DNA of 42,993 nt from Propionibacteriaceae bacterium. GTDB taxonomy: Bacteria > Actinomycetota > Actinomycetes > Propionibacteriales > Propionibacteriaceae. Positions 1 through 7,679 of this stretch are shown here, in pieces. The notes under the pieces are model-generated. The model made no database searches and was not told where the DNA came from. It saw nothing but the letters and a program-made list of their open reading frames with translations. The stretch covers positions 1 to 42,993 of the forward strand of contig JAOPXN010000019.1 of NCBI GenBank assembly GCA_025965155.1, in the 5' to 3' direction. The stretch's first letter is position 1. Each line of letters starts with the position of its first letter. The position numbers were made by a program, and so were the translations under genes.

Positions 1-62
1 CCAGTGAAGGTATAAACGCGGCCCTCGGTCGTATCTCTGGCCGGGCTATAAGGCTTCGTCAT
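1..62 (-). CDS. nuoD: NADH-quinone oxidoreductase subunit D, N-terminal fragment
   Basis: Only the first 20 codons lie in the window; the gene runs off the left edge. The peptide reads MTKPYSPARDTTEGRVYTFT, which matches the usual actinobacterial NuoD N-terminus (PARETTEGRVYTV type). NuoD is the 49-kDa subunit of complex I, in the peripheral arm next to the quinone site. The ATG at 62-60 lies 13 bases after the nuoC stop, in the order nuoA-B-C-D. A second upstream ATG at 70 meets a stop after three codons, so 62 is the only usable start. The call rests on a short match plus gene order. Confidence 0.85.
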   Translation of the reverse strand, partial: MTKPYSPARDTTEGRVYTFT

Positions 63-75
63 GATTTCATCTGGG

Positions 76-834
76 TCATCGGTAGGCCCTCCGCTCATCC
101 GGGGGTGGGATCGTGGCGCCCTTGTACTGAACCGCGATGCCGCCCAGCGGGTAGTCCTTGCGCTGCGGGTGGCCGTCCCAGTCGTCCGGCATCTCGATGC
201 GGGTGAGCGCGGGGTGGCCGTCGTAGACGATGCCGAACATGTCGAAGGACTCGCGTTCCTGCCAGTCCGTCGTCGGGTAGACGCCGGTCAGCGACGGAAT
301 GTGCGGGTCCTCGACGCTGACCGCGACCTCGAGGCGCAACCGGTAGCGGTAGGTCATCGAGGTCAGGTGCACCACGGAGTGCAGGCGGTGCGCCGAACCG
401 AGGTAGTCGACGCCGGACAGGCTTGAGCAGAGTTCGAAGCGCAGGTTCTCGTCGTCACGCAGGGCCTGGGCGACCCCGACGAGGTGCTCGCGGTTGAGGT
501 GCAGCGTCAGCTCGTTGCGGTCGACGACGACCCGGATGATCGCCTCCGCGGCCTGCGGGTAGGCGTCGTAGAGAGCGTCGACGACGTCGTCGAAGTAGCT
601 GCCGTACGGGCGCTCGGCCGTCGGCGGCGACCACGGCTCACTGACGAGTCCGCCGAAACCGGTGGTGTCCCCGCTGCCCGAGACGCCGAACATGCCGCGG
701 TGTTCGGTGGAATACGGCTTGCCGACCTGCCGGTCGATGGTCGACTCGGGGCCGGGCGTGGCGCGCTGGATCTGCGAGGCGCCCTGCTCGGGCGCCGAGT
801 CGTCCGGGACGGGACGCTCCACCGGGCCACCCAT
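76..834 (-). CDS. nuoC: NADH-quinone oxidoreductase subunit C
   Basis: A 252-residue protein of the 30-kDa complex I subunit family, part of the peripheral arm that passes electrons from NADH to menaquinone. The C-terminal half carries the family signature: a [14 protein letters not shown] stretch, then [14 protein letters not shown], then a short tail ending [10 protein letters not shown]. About 85 residues of low-complexity N-terminal extension precede the domain, as is common in actinobacterial NuoC. The start is the ATG at 834; its A is the last base of the nuoB TGA stop, so translation is probably coupled. The reading frame stays open upstream, but that part only overlaps nuoB in another frame and looks nothing like NuoC. 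Confidence 0.95.
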   Translation of the reverse strand: MGGPVERPVPDDSAPEQGASQIQRATPGPESTIDRQVGKPYSTEHRGMFGVSGSGDTTGFGGLVSEPWSPPTAERPYGSYFDDVVDALYDAYPQAAEAIIRVVVDRNELTLHLNREHLVGVAQALRDDENLRFELCSSLSGVDYLGSAHRLHSVVHLTSMTYRYRLRLEVAVSVEDPHIPSLTGVYPTTDWQERESFDMFGIVYDGHPALTRIEMPDDWDGHPQRKDYPLGGIAVQYKGATIPPPDERRAYR

Positions 835-1373
835 CAGCGGCCGTGCTTGTACGAGGAGGGGACCAGCTCGACCTTGGCGTCGGCGAGCTTCTTGGCCCGC
901 TTCGGCCCGAGGGGCTCGTTCATGATCTTGTGGTGCAGCTTGAGGATCGCGTCGATGAGCATCTCCGGGCGCGGCGGACAGCCCGGCAGGTACATGTCCA
1001 CCGGCACGATGTGGTCGACGCCCTGGACGATCGCGTAGTTGTTGAACATGCCGCCGGAGCTGTCGCAGACACCCATGGCCAGCACCCAATTGGGGTTGTG
1101 CATCTGGTCGTAGATCTGCCGCAGCACGGGCGCCATCTTCTGGCTGACCCGGCCGGCGACGATCATCAGGTCGGCCTGGCGGGGTGAGGCGCGGAAGACC
1201 TCCTGGCCCCAGCGACCGGAGTCGTAGCGCGGCGCACCATAGGTCATCATTTCGATAGCGCAGCAGGCCAGCCCGAAAGTCGCCGGCCAGAACGAGGCGC
1301 TACGCATGTAGCCGAACAGGCTCTCCACCGTGGTGAGCAGTACCCCGGTCGGCAGCTTCTCTTCTGCACCCAT
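834..1373 (-). CDS. nuoB: NADH-quinone oxidoreductase subunit B
   Basis: A 179-residue NuoB/PSST subunit that holds iron-sulfur cluster N2, the last electron carrier before quinone. The four cluster ligands are visible: the adjacent pair C37-C38 in [10 protein letters not shown]103 in GVCDSSGG and C132 in LPGCPPRPE. Length and sequence are full and ordinary for the family. It lies 42 bases after nuoA and overlaps nuoC by one base. The C-terminal tail is rich in Lys and Arg, as in other actinobacterial NuoB proteins. No defect is seen. Confidence 0.97.
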   Translation of the reverse strand: MGAEEKLPTGVLLTTVESLFGYMRSASFWPATFGLACCAIEMMTYGAPRYDSGRWGQEVFRASPRQADLMIVAGRVSQKMAPVLRQIYDQMHNPNWVLAMGVCDSSGGMFNNYAIVQGVDHIVPVDMYLPGCPPRPEMLIDAILKLHHKIMNEPLGPKRAKKLADAKVELVPSSYKHGR

Positions 1374-1415
1374 ATCAGTCGGTCCCTTGATCAGTCAGGC
1401 GGAGCGTTACGTGGG

Positions 1416-1775
1416 TCAGTCCCATTCCAGCCCTCCGCGACGCATCACGTAGAAGTACGCGATGAAGATGGTGGCGACGAACAAGATCATTTCCACCAGG
1501 GCGAAGGTACCCATCTGGTCGAACGCAACCGCCCATGGGTAGAGGAAGACGATCTCGATGTCGAAGACAATGAACAGCATCGCGGTGATGTAGTACTTGA
1601 CCGGGAAGCGGCCGCCGCCGACCGGCTGCGGTGTCGGCTCGATGCCGCACTCGTACGAGTCGTACTTGGCCCGGTTGTACCGGCCCGGACCGACCAGCAC
1701 GCTGGTGATCACGGTCAGCGCCACAAAACCCGACGCGATAGCCAGCATGATCACGATCGGAACGTAAGGATTCAC
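1416..1775 (-). CDS. nuoA: NADH-quinone oxidoreductase subunit A
   Basis: A 119-residue membrane subunit (ND3 type) with three predicted helices at about residues 5-27, 62-82 and 89-110. It has the conserved loop YDSYECGIEP, whose Cys is the residue that changes exposure between active and deactive complex I in well-studied systems, and the FDIEIVFLYPWAV motif of helix 2. It is the first gene of the nuo operon; nuoB follows after 42 bases. A GGAG lies 8 bases before the ATG. The promoter should lie in the 346-base region upstream, which contains a Rex-like palindrome. Confidence 0.96.
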   Translation of the reverse strand: MNPYVPIVIMLAIASGFVALTVITSVLVGPGRYNRAKYDSYECGIEPTPQPVGGGRFPVKYYITAMLFIVFDIEIVFLYPWAVAFDQMGTFALVEMILFVATIFIAYFYVMRRGGLEWD

Positions 1776-1929
1776 CGGCGAGCTCCGCTTCTGCTGTGGT
1801 CACCTAAGAGCTGTGCTGTACGCAAAGGTGCGGCCGGTGCGACGAACCAGGCCGGGGCCGGGCAGGGTTGACAATGCCCCGGGCGGGCACAGCCCTTGGC
1901 TGACATAGCCTCTCCTAGCCGGTGTCGGG

Positions 1930-1939
1930 ATGACGTCAT
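1930..1939. promoter_or_regulatory. Perfect 10-bp palindrome ATGACGTCAT in the nuo promoter region
   Basis: ATGACGTCAT is self-complementary and lies about 155 bases upstream of nuoA and 21 bases from the Rex-like palindrome. It could be an operator half of a larger site or a chance palindrome. No regulator is assigned. Confidence 0.35.
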
Positions 1940-1960
1940 TGCACAATCCTGATCTGGCGC

Positions 1961-1978
1961 TCGTGAATCTCTTCACGA
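1961..1978. promoter_or_regulatory. Rex-like operator upstream of nuoA
   Basis: TCGTGAA-N4-TTCACGA is a perfect 7-bp inverted repeat with a 4-base spacer. It differs from the published Rex consensus TTGTGAA-N4-TTCACAA only at the second base of each arm. Rex is the NADH/NAD+-sensing repressor of actinobacteria and Gram-positive bacteria, and nuo operons are among its known targets. The site is about 190 bases upstream of the nuoA ATG. No rex gene is in the window, so binding is inferred. Confidence 0.6.
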
Positions 1979-2121
1979 TCTCCAGAGGAAGTCTACGTCT
2001 TGGTTCGGGCGTGCGTCACCGGGGTTCCGGGTACTAGGAAATGCCCCATTTCCCCGCCCAGCAAAGGAAACGTCGAGCAATTACGAACACCGAGAGTTGC
2101 GTAAATTGCCGTGGTAGGCGG

Positions 2122-3375
2122 TCAGTCGCCGAGGGCGTCCCGCATCGGCACCAGCTTGGCGTTGGACTCCGCCAGCTCAGCCTCGGGGTCTGAGCCCGCG
2201 ACGATGCCGCAGCCGGCGAAGAGCCTGATCTGACGCGGGTCGGTGGGGTCGAGCTGCCCACACCGCAGTGCGATCCCCCACTCCCCGTCACCGCTGGCGT
2301 CGACCCAGCCGACCGGGCCGGCGTAGCGTTCCCGGTCGAGGTGCTCCAGCTCGGCGATGGTGGCCCGAGCCACGTCGGTCGGCGTACCGCAGACGGCGGC
2401 GCTCGGGTGCAGCGCCGCCGCCAACGCCAACGAGCTTGCGCCCGGGTCGGCGACGGCGGTCACGTCGGTGGCCAGGTGCAGAACGTTCGGCAGCGCCAGC
2501 ACGTACGGGGAGTCGGGCACATTCATTCCGGAGCAGTACGGGGCCAACGCCCGTGCCACCGAACGGACCGCATACTCGTGCTCCTCCAGGTCCTTGCTCG
2601 ACTGTGACAGCGCCCCGGCCAGGGCGAGGTCGGCCTCGTCGTTGCCGGACCGCCGGATCGTCCCGGCAAGCACTCGGGAGGTGGCCAGTCCTGCCTCCCG
2701 GCGGACCAGCATCTCCGGCGTGGCCCCGACGAGTCCGTCGACCAGGAAGGTCCAGCAGCGGTCGTACTGTCCGGCCAGCCGGGCCGCCAGCCAGCGCGGG
2801 TCGATGTCGTTGTCAGCGAAGGCCAGCAGGTCGCGGGCGAGCACCACCTTGTCTAACCGGCCAGCGGAGATCCGGCGGACCGCCTCGGCGACCACGGCCT
2901 CCCATTCGGGCCCGGTCAGTCCACCGTCGGCAAAACTGACGTTGCGCGGCGGCTCAGGCTTGGGCGAGGTGCCCGGTGCCGGCCCCACGTCGGCGGTGGT
3001 GCCGATCTGGGTCATCCAGGTCCGGCCGTTGCGCCGGCCGACCACAGTTGAGGGCACGATCAGCGTCGACTGCGCCGCGGAGTTGGCCGGGTCGAAGACG
3101 AAGGTTCCGAATGCGATCAGCCCCGAGCCGGCCGGCGGGTTGTCCAGCTCGGACTCCGCGACCACCTCCGACGCCAGCCGGGACCACCATTCCTCCGCCT
3201 CGGTGATCGTTGCGGCCTTGTGTCGAACCGCCTCACCCCAGCCCACCATGCCGTCGGACCGCCTGATCCAGGCGTAGGCGTCTTTGGGTGGCAGCAGCGA
3301 GATCAGCGTCCCCGGGTCGGGGATCTCCACGGTGCGCACATGGAGCCGCGGCGGCGTGAGATCGTCCCGGGTCAC
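2122..3375 (-). CDS. menF: Isochorismate synthase (menaquinone-type)
   Basis: A 417-residue chorismate-binding enzyme that turns chorismate into isochorismate, the entry step of the classical menaquinone pathway. The C-terminal catalytic domain shows the family blocks SAGRLDKVVLARD, TPEMLVRREAG, SRVLAGTIRR, HEYAVRSV, LHPSAAVCGTP and a final FAGCGIVAGSDPEAEL metal-binding block. The divergence from EntC or salicylate synthase is not decisive from sequence alone, but six men genes nearby favour menaquinone. I chose the GTG at 3375 because the frame upstream overlaps the divergent promoter region and lacks homology. TACCCT lies 6 bases before this GTG with no Shine-Dalgarno sequence, so the mRNA may be leaderless. 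Confidence 0.9.
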   Translation of the reverse strand: MTRDDLTPPRLHVRTVEIPDPGTLISLLPPKDAYAWIRRSDGMVGWGEAVRHKAATITEAEEWWSRLASEVVAESELDNPPAGSGLIAFGTFVFDPANSAAQSTLIVPSTVVGRRNGRTWMTQIGTTADVGPAPGTSPKPEPPRNVSFADGGLTGPEWEAVVAEAVRRISAGRLDKVVLARDLLAFADNDIDPRWLAARLAGQYDRCWTFLVDGLVGATPEMLVRREAGLATSRVLAGTIRRSGNDEADLALAGALSQSSKDLEEHEYAVRSVARALAPYCSGMNVPDSPYVLALPNVLHLATDVTAVADPGASSLALAAALHPSAAVCGTPTDVARATIAELEHLDRERYAGPVGWVDASGDGEWGIALRCGQLDPTDPRQIRLFAGCGIVAGSDPEAELAESNAKLVPMRDALGD

Positions 3376-3381
3376 GGGTTC

Positions 3382-3411
3382 AGGGTAGTCCGAACGCCTT
3401 GACCGGCCCAA
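3382..3411 (-). promoter_or_regulatory. Candidate leaderless promoter of menF
   Basis: On the minus strand TTGGGC (3411-3406), an 18-base spacer and TACCCT (3387-3382) are followed by six bases and then the GTG start. This puts the expected transcription start on the start codon. No Shine-Dalgarno sequence is present. Confidence 0.45.
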
Positions 3412-3461
3412 CCAGCGCGGGTTCGACCAATCTTTGGCCGGGCCCGCAGCGAAGCATAGAC

Positions 3462-5003
3462 ATGGAAGCACCCGTGCCCGACCTCGCCGCCCCGACCCAA
3501 CCGGGGGCCGGCTGGCGGGCGTCGGCAGGGATGGTGGCGGCGCTGGCGGCCGTGGGTGTCGGGCACGGCGTCGGCGTCCTGGTCCACCCGGTGTCCTCCC
3601 CGCTCATCGCCGTCGGATCCACCCTCATCGATGCTGCCCCGACGCCGGCCAAGGAGTTCGCCGTCAGGACCTTCGGCACCAACGACAAGCCGATCCTGAT
3701 TGGCTCCATCGGCGCGGTGCTCCTGGTGTTCGCCGCTGTGCTGGGCCTGATCGCTTGGCGGCACCGTGCCTTGTCACTCGTCGGTATCTCGTTGCTGGGG
3801 GTCGCGGGCCTGGTGGCTGCGGTCAGCCGCGGCACGGCGATCGACGGCATCCCGTCGCTGGCAGCCGGCGTAGTCGGCATCGCCGTGCTGTCGGTGTTGA
3901 CCGCAGATCGTTCGCGTCGGGAGCCGACCAAGGCGCTGCCGGACCGACGCCGGTTCCTGGTCGGTCTGGGCGGTGCTGCCGCACTGGCCGCGATCGGGGG
4001 CGTTGGCGGCATCCTGCTCGACCGCTCCCGGCAGGCCGCGTCGGCCGCCCGGCGGGCGCTCGGACTGCCCGTACCGGCCTCGAAGGCGCCGCCGCTGCCG
4101 GCCGGCGCCCAGGTCGACGGCATGACGCCGTTCATGACCTCGATCGAGGAGTTCTATCGGGTCGACATCTCGCTGGTGACGCCGCGGATCGACACCGAGG
4201 GCTGGGCCCTGACCATCGACGGCATGGTCGACCGGCCACTGACCCTGACCTACGACGAGCTGCTCCGGCTGCCCCTGATGGAGCGCACCATCACCCTGAC
4301 CTGCGTCTCCAACGAGGTCGGCGGGCCGTACGTGGGCAACGCGACCTGGATCGGGGTGCCCTTCAGCGAGATCATCAAACGGGTCGGCGTGCAGGCCGGC
4401 GTGCAGCAGGTTTTCTCCTACTCCCTCGACAGCGACTACACCTGCTCGACTCCGTACCAGGCGGTCAGCGACGGTCGGGACGCCATGATCGTGGTTGGCA
4501 TGAACGGCCAGGTGCTGCCGGACAAGAATGGCTTCCCGGCGCGGATGCTGGTCCCCGGTCTGTTCGGGTTCGTCTCCGCCACCAAGTGGCTGAAACGGAT
4601 CGAGTTCACCACCTACGCCGCACGTAGCGCCTACTGGACCGACCGGCGCTGGGCCACCGACGCCCCCATCCTGACCCAGAGCCGAATCGAGGTCCCGAAG
4701 TCCCTTGCCACCCTGCCCAAGGCCAAACCGGTGATCGCCGGCGTCGCCTGGGCCCAGCACCGCGGCATCGAGAAGGTCGAGATTCGGATCGACGGCGGTG
4801 AGTGGGCCGAGACCAAGCTTGCCGCCGACGCCGGCGTGGACATGTGGCGGCAGTGGACCTACCGCTACGACGGGCCGCCGGGGCTGCACTCCGCGCAGGT
4901 ACGGGCTACCGACCAGACCGGCGAGACTCAGCCGGAGGCACGGACGCGGGTCTTCCCGTCCGGGGCCCGTGGCTGGCACGAGATCCAGTTCACCGCCGAG
5001 TAG
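3462..5003 (+). CDS. Polytopic molybdopterin-dependent oxidoreductase (sulfite oxidase family) with internal Tat motif
   Basis: A 513-residue protein. The N-terminal part has four hydrophobic segments (about residues 25-45, 80-98, 103-121, 129-147). Then comes a twin-arginine stretch DRRRFLVGL (R162-R164) leading into a fifth segment at about 166-186. The remainder is an oxidoreductase molybdopterin-binding domain plus a Mo-co dimerisation-like beta domain. C281, in TLTCVSNEVGG, fits the conserved cysteine that ligates molybdenum in the SUOX family. The likely topology is a membrane anchor with the cofactor domain exported folded outside the membrane. The substrate is unknown. I prefer the ATG at 3462; an upstream start at 3399 is possible but has no ribosome site. 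It is divergent from menF. Confidence 0.88.
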   Translation: MEAPVPDLAAPTQPGAGWRASAGMVAALAAVGVGHGVGVLVHPVSSPLIAVGSTLIDAAPTPAKEFAVRTFGTNDKPILIGSIGAVLLVFAAVLGLIAWRHRALSLVGISLLGVAGLVAAVSRGTAIDGIPSLAAGVVGIAVLSVLTADRSRREPTKALPDRRRFLVGLGGAAALAAIGGVGGILLDRSRQAASAARRALGLPVPASKAPPLPAGAQVDGMTPFMTSIEEFYRVDISLVTPRIDTEGWALTIDGMVDRPLTLTYDELLRLPLMERTITLTCVSNEVGGPYVGNATWIGVPFSEIIKRVGVQAGVQQVFSYSLDSDYTCSTPYQAVSDGRDAMIVVGMNGQVLPDKNGFPARMLVPGLFGFVSATKWLKRIEFTTYAARSAYWTDRRWATDAPILTQSRIEVPKSLATLPKAKPVIAGVAWAQHRGIEKVEIRIDGGEWAETKLAADAGVDMWRQWTYRYDGPPGLHSAQVRATDQTGETQPEARTRVFPSGARGWHEIQFTAE

Positions 5004-5145
5004 CGCGGCTAAGACCGCTCCTGACCGAACGCTCGATCGCGGGATCCTCCGAGAAGTGCAGCACCTCACCTGGCAGCGCACGCATGGGCCGCAGCCGAGC
5101 CGCGGCGCAACTCGCCGCGGTCATCCGCGCCGCACTCCATTTTTC

Positions 5146-5211
5146 GGCCGCTCATCGTCACCGGTTCCCCGACACGCCGGGATTCGGGCACGGCCGCGAC
5201 GATGAGCGGCC
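5146..5211. terminator. Long perfect inverted repeat between convergent genes
   Basis: GGCCGCTCATCGTC (5146-5159) pairs perfectly with GACGATGAGCGGCC (5198-5211), a 14-bp stem around a 38-base loop. It lies between the ends of the oxidoreductase gene (5003) and the ABC permease gene (5249), so a bidirectional terminator is likely. No T tract follows on either strand. A small structured RNA is an alternative. The rest of 5004-5248 holds nothing else I can support. Confidence 0.5.
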
Positions 5212-5248
5212 ACTAACTGGAACCAGCGGTGGGTCCCCCCGCGGCAGG

Positions 5249-6892
5249 TCAGCGTTTGCGTTGCTTTGCGGCCTGAGCCGCTGCGTTTCGCTGCTTGCGC
5301 TGCTCGGCGAGCGCCTTCTGTTGCTCGGCCTGCTTGGCTCGCAACGACTCAGCGTCCATCGAGTTCAACAAGACCACCGCCGCAATCGCCGCGATCAGCA
5401 GCGACCAGAACGGCGACAGCCCGAGGAGCATCGGCGCGGTAATCAACAGGCAGACGTCGAAGCCGCGGAACAGGTTCGACACCAGTCCAGGCGGGAAGGC
5501 GCCCGCCTGGGTGGAGATCATCGGCGCTCCGAAGTCGACGCCCTTCGCCTGGGTCCACCGGATGGCGCCCAGCAGCCCGGCGAGTGCTGTCGCGATCGCC
5601 ATCAGCGAGGCCTCCGGCACCGTACGCTGCACCGCGCCGTCCCCGAACCCAAGGTAAGCCGCCGACGTGGCGACGGCCCAGATGGCCGCGATCCCGGCGG
5701 GTACCGCGACCGAGGCGAGCTTGATGGCAGCGGGCGAGAACGGCAGGCTGCGAGCCAGGCCACCGCTCCGAGTCAGCACCCGCAGGCCTCCCAGCGTCGG
5801 GATCAGGGCAACAAAAAGGGCTAGAGCAGCGAAGACCGGCGTCAAGCTGCTCATCCCGAGCGCGTCCGCAGCGTAGGGCACGATGATCGTCCCGGCTACG
5901 ACCAGCAGGGGCTGCGGGAACCGCATCAGCCGCTGCAGCTCGCGCCACATGATGGCCTGCAGCCCGACACCCTTGCCGCGCTTGACCTTCACATGTCCGA
6001 TCTCGGCGGCTCGCCGCTCGACCACGATGTCGCGGGCCAGCCCGATGTCCAGGGCGAAGAAAGCTCCGGAGATGCCACTCACCAGCGCACCTCCGCTGAG
6101 CAGCCGCGCGCGTCGGATCCGACCGAGCCGCCGGACCGCGCTGACCAGACTGGTGATCAGCACCAGCGACGAGAAGCCGACCAGCACCAGCCCGAGCTCG
6201 ACCCCCAGGTCGTCGGAGAGGCCCAACCGCAGCCACCCGGCCGAAATCGCGACCACCAACAGCAGGGCCGCCAGTCCGAGCAGGGTGAAAAAGGCGCCGG
6301 CGAAACGAGTCAGCCGATGCCGCTCGATTCCCTGCTGGGAGGCCGCGAAGGAGACAGCAGCGGCCGCCGACAGCCCGGTCGCAGCGGCCCACACGAGAGT
6401 GGAGGTCAGACTCGATCCGGTCAAGGCCGCCACCAGGGCGCCGATCGCGGCGCCGCCAATCAGGGCGGTCACGATCGCGGCAACCAGGCGCGCGCCCAGC
6501 AGCCGAGCCCGCTGGATCGGTGCATCGAGCAGCCAGAAACCCTCCGCCGCAGACGCCAGCACCGGCCCGAAGAGGCGGCTGACGGCCAGGGCAGCCGCCA
6601 CTGCCGCGGCGAACGCCGCCCAGGGCAGCACGGTGCGTGCCGAGACGCAGCTGGTGCTGTCGCACTGCGACACCACCCGCTGCGCCTTCAAGATCACGTT
6701 GATGATCATGGCGCCGATCATCAGCGCACCGATCAGCGCTACGTACGCGTCGTGGAAGGCCTCGGACAGGTGCTTCGTCGCCCGACCCGCCCGCCAGTCC
6801 TTGATCATCCCCTTCAGCTCTCGGGGCGTGGCCGGCGTCAGCGGTTCAGGCTCGGGAGACCGGTCGTCGATCACGTGGTCGGCTGTGCTCAT
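5249..6892 (-). CDS. ABC transporter permease, multi-helix
   Basis: A 547-residue integral membrane protein with roughly ten or more hydrophobic segments and a charged C-terminal tail rich in Gln, Lys and Arg. It shows no solute-binding domain and no close match to a named transporter that I recognise; it resembles the actinobacterial permeases (DUF6297 type) paired with a single ATPase. Its ATG at 6892 overlaps the stop of the ATPase gene (ATGA), so the two form one unit. Export of an unknown molecule is plausible but not shown by the sequence. A longer open frame upstream exists only as a shadow of the ATPase gene. Confidence 0.85.
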   Translation of the reverse strand: MSTADHVIDDRSPEPEPLTPATPRELKGMIKDWRAGRATKHLSEAFHDAYVALIGALMIGAMIINVILKAQRVVSQCDSTSCVSARTVLPWAAFAAAVAAALAVSRLFGPVLASAAEGFWLLDAPIQRARLLGARLVAAIVTALIGGAAIGALVAALTGSSLTSTLVWAAATGLSAAAAVSFAASQQGIERHRLTRFAGAFFTLLGLAALLLVVAISAGWLRLGLSDDLGVELGLVLVGFSSLVLITSLVSAVRRLGRIRRARLLSGGALVSGISGAFFALDIGLARDIVVERRAAEIGHVKVKRGKGVGLQAIMWRELQRLMRFPQPLLVVAGTIIVPYAADALGMSSLTPVFAALALFVALIPTLGGLRVLTRSGGLARSLPFSPAAIKLASVAVPAGIAAIWAVATSAAYLGFGDGAVQRTVPEASLMAIATALAGLLGAIRWTQAKGVDFGAPMISTQAGAFPPGLVSNLFRGFDVCLLITAPMLLGLSPFWSLLIAAIAAVVLLNSMDAESLRAKQAEQQKALAEQRKQRNAAAQAAKQRKR

Positions 6893-7533
6893 CCGCGCGG
6901 AGCCCCCAGCTCGACGACCCGGGTGGCAACCGTCTCGACCAGCGTCGGCTCGTGGCTGGCGAACACGATGGCCAGTCCGTTCTGCCGCTCGGTCCGCAAC
7001 CGTTCCGCCAACCAGGCCACGCCTTCGGTGTCCAGCCGCTGCTCCGGCTCGTCCAGCACCAGCAGCTTGCGTGGCCGTACGAAGGCGGTCGCCAACGCCA
7101 GCCGGCGGCGCTGGCCGGACGACAACGTGCCGGGCAGCTGACCTGACTGCGGCACCAGCTGGACCTCCTCCAACACCTCGTCCACCAGCGCATCCGGATC
7201 GGTGATGCCGTGTGCTCGGGCGAGCAGGTCGAGGTGCTCCACCACGCTCAGGTCCGGGAAGAAGTCCAGGTCGTCGATCACCGTGGCGACGTCGCGACGG
7301 ATCTGCGCCGAGGTCTCCGCCATCGGGTTGCCGCACACCTCGACGGTTCCTTCGTCGGCCCGGTCGGCCCCGATCAGGCATCGCAGCAGCGTCGACTTAC
7401 CGGCACCGTTGCGCCCGGTCAGCGCGATCGCCTCACCGCTCCGCACCTCAAGACTGAAGTTGTCGAAGATCGTGTTCGGCCCGAAAGCTCGTTTGAGCTT
7501 GGAGACCTTGAGGACGGTGCTGCGTTTTGCCAT
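6889..7533 (-). CDS. ABC transporter ATP-binding protein
   Basis: A 214-residue ABC ATPase. Walker A is TGRNGAGKST, the signature is LSSGQRRRLALATA, Walker B is LLVLDEPEQ and the H-loop is ASHEP. It is short, with no extra C-terminal domain, as in exporters and in ABC-2-type systems. The start is the ATG at 7533, preceded by a strong GGGGGGAG on the minus strand; the frame upstream lacks ABC homology. It is the first gene of a two-gene operon with the permease. It is divergent from the fasciclin gene, with 146 bases between the starts. Confidence 0.93.
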   Translation of the reverse strand: MAKRSTVLKVSKLKRAFGPNTIFDNFSLEVRSGEAIALTGRNGAGKSTLLRCLIGADRADEGTVEVCGNPMAETSAQIRRDVATVIDDLDFFPDLSVVEHLDLLARAHGITDPDALVDEVLEEVQLVPQSGQLPGTLSSGQRRRLALATAFVRPRKLLVLDEPEQRLDTEGVAWLAERLRTERQNGLAIVFASHEPTLVETVATRVVELGAPRG

Positions 7534-7600
7534 GGGCAGATTCTCCCCCCAGTTGGGCGAGATCGGCGGCGGGGTCCAACCAGGCACCCAGGTGACCAAT

Positions 7601-7606
7601 CCATCC
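7601..7606 (+). promoter_or_regulatory. CCATCC box upstream of the fasciclin gene (weak SigK-type -35)
   Basis: CCATCC matches the -35 hexamer reported for mycobacterial SigK promoters. A matching -10 (CCGAAT type) is not found at the expected 16-18 bases; the sequence there is GTACTCAC. I list it only because the downstream genes form a SigK-type module. Confidence 0.2.
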
Positions 7607-7635
7607 ACCGGGCCGCGGCGAAGTACTCACGACAG

Positions 7636-7650
7636 ACAGACACCGTCTGT
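7636..7650. promoter_or_regulatory. 15-bp palindrome ACAGAC-N3-GTCTGT before the fasciclin gene
   Basis: A perfect 6-bp inverted repeat with a 3-base spacer, about 30 bases upstream of the ATG and just before the ribosome site AAGGAG (7666-7671). It could be an operator or a small 5' leader hairpin. Confidence 0.4.
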
Positions 7651-7679
7651 ATCGAGCATCGTCACAAGGAGAACCTGAG

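Larger units (their letters stand above)
1776..2121. other. Intergenic region between menF and nuoA
   Basis: A 346-base stretch with no convincing gene. It must hold the nuoA promoter and the 3' end of the menF transcript, since both genes read on the minus strand. It contains two notable palindromes (1930-1939 and 1961-1978, listed separately). I could not pick a single convincing -35/-10 pair for nuoA. No strong terminator hairpin was seen just after the menF stop. Confidence 0.7.

Noticed and set aside
3415-3435. GGGTTCGACC resembling a tRNA T-loop
   Set aside because: No pairing 5-bp T stem, anticodon arm or acceptor stem around it; it lies in a promoter region.
5295-7205. Long plus-strand frames opposite the ABC permease and ATPase
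   Set aside because: Low-complexity Arg/Ser/Pro products with no family features; the minus-strand genes are clear.
7601-7630. A full SigK promoter before the fasciclin gene
   Set aside because: CCATCC is present but no matching -10 lies 16-18 bases downstream; kept only as a weak box.
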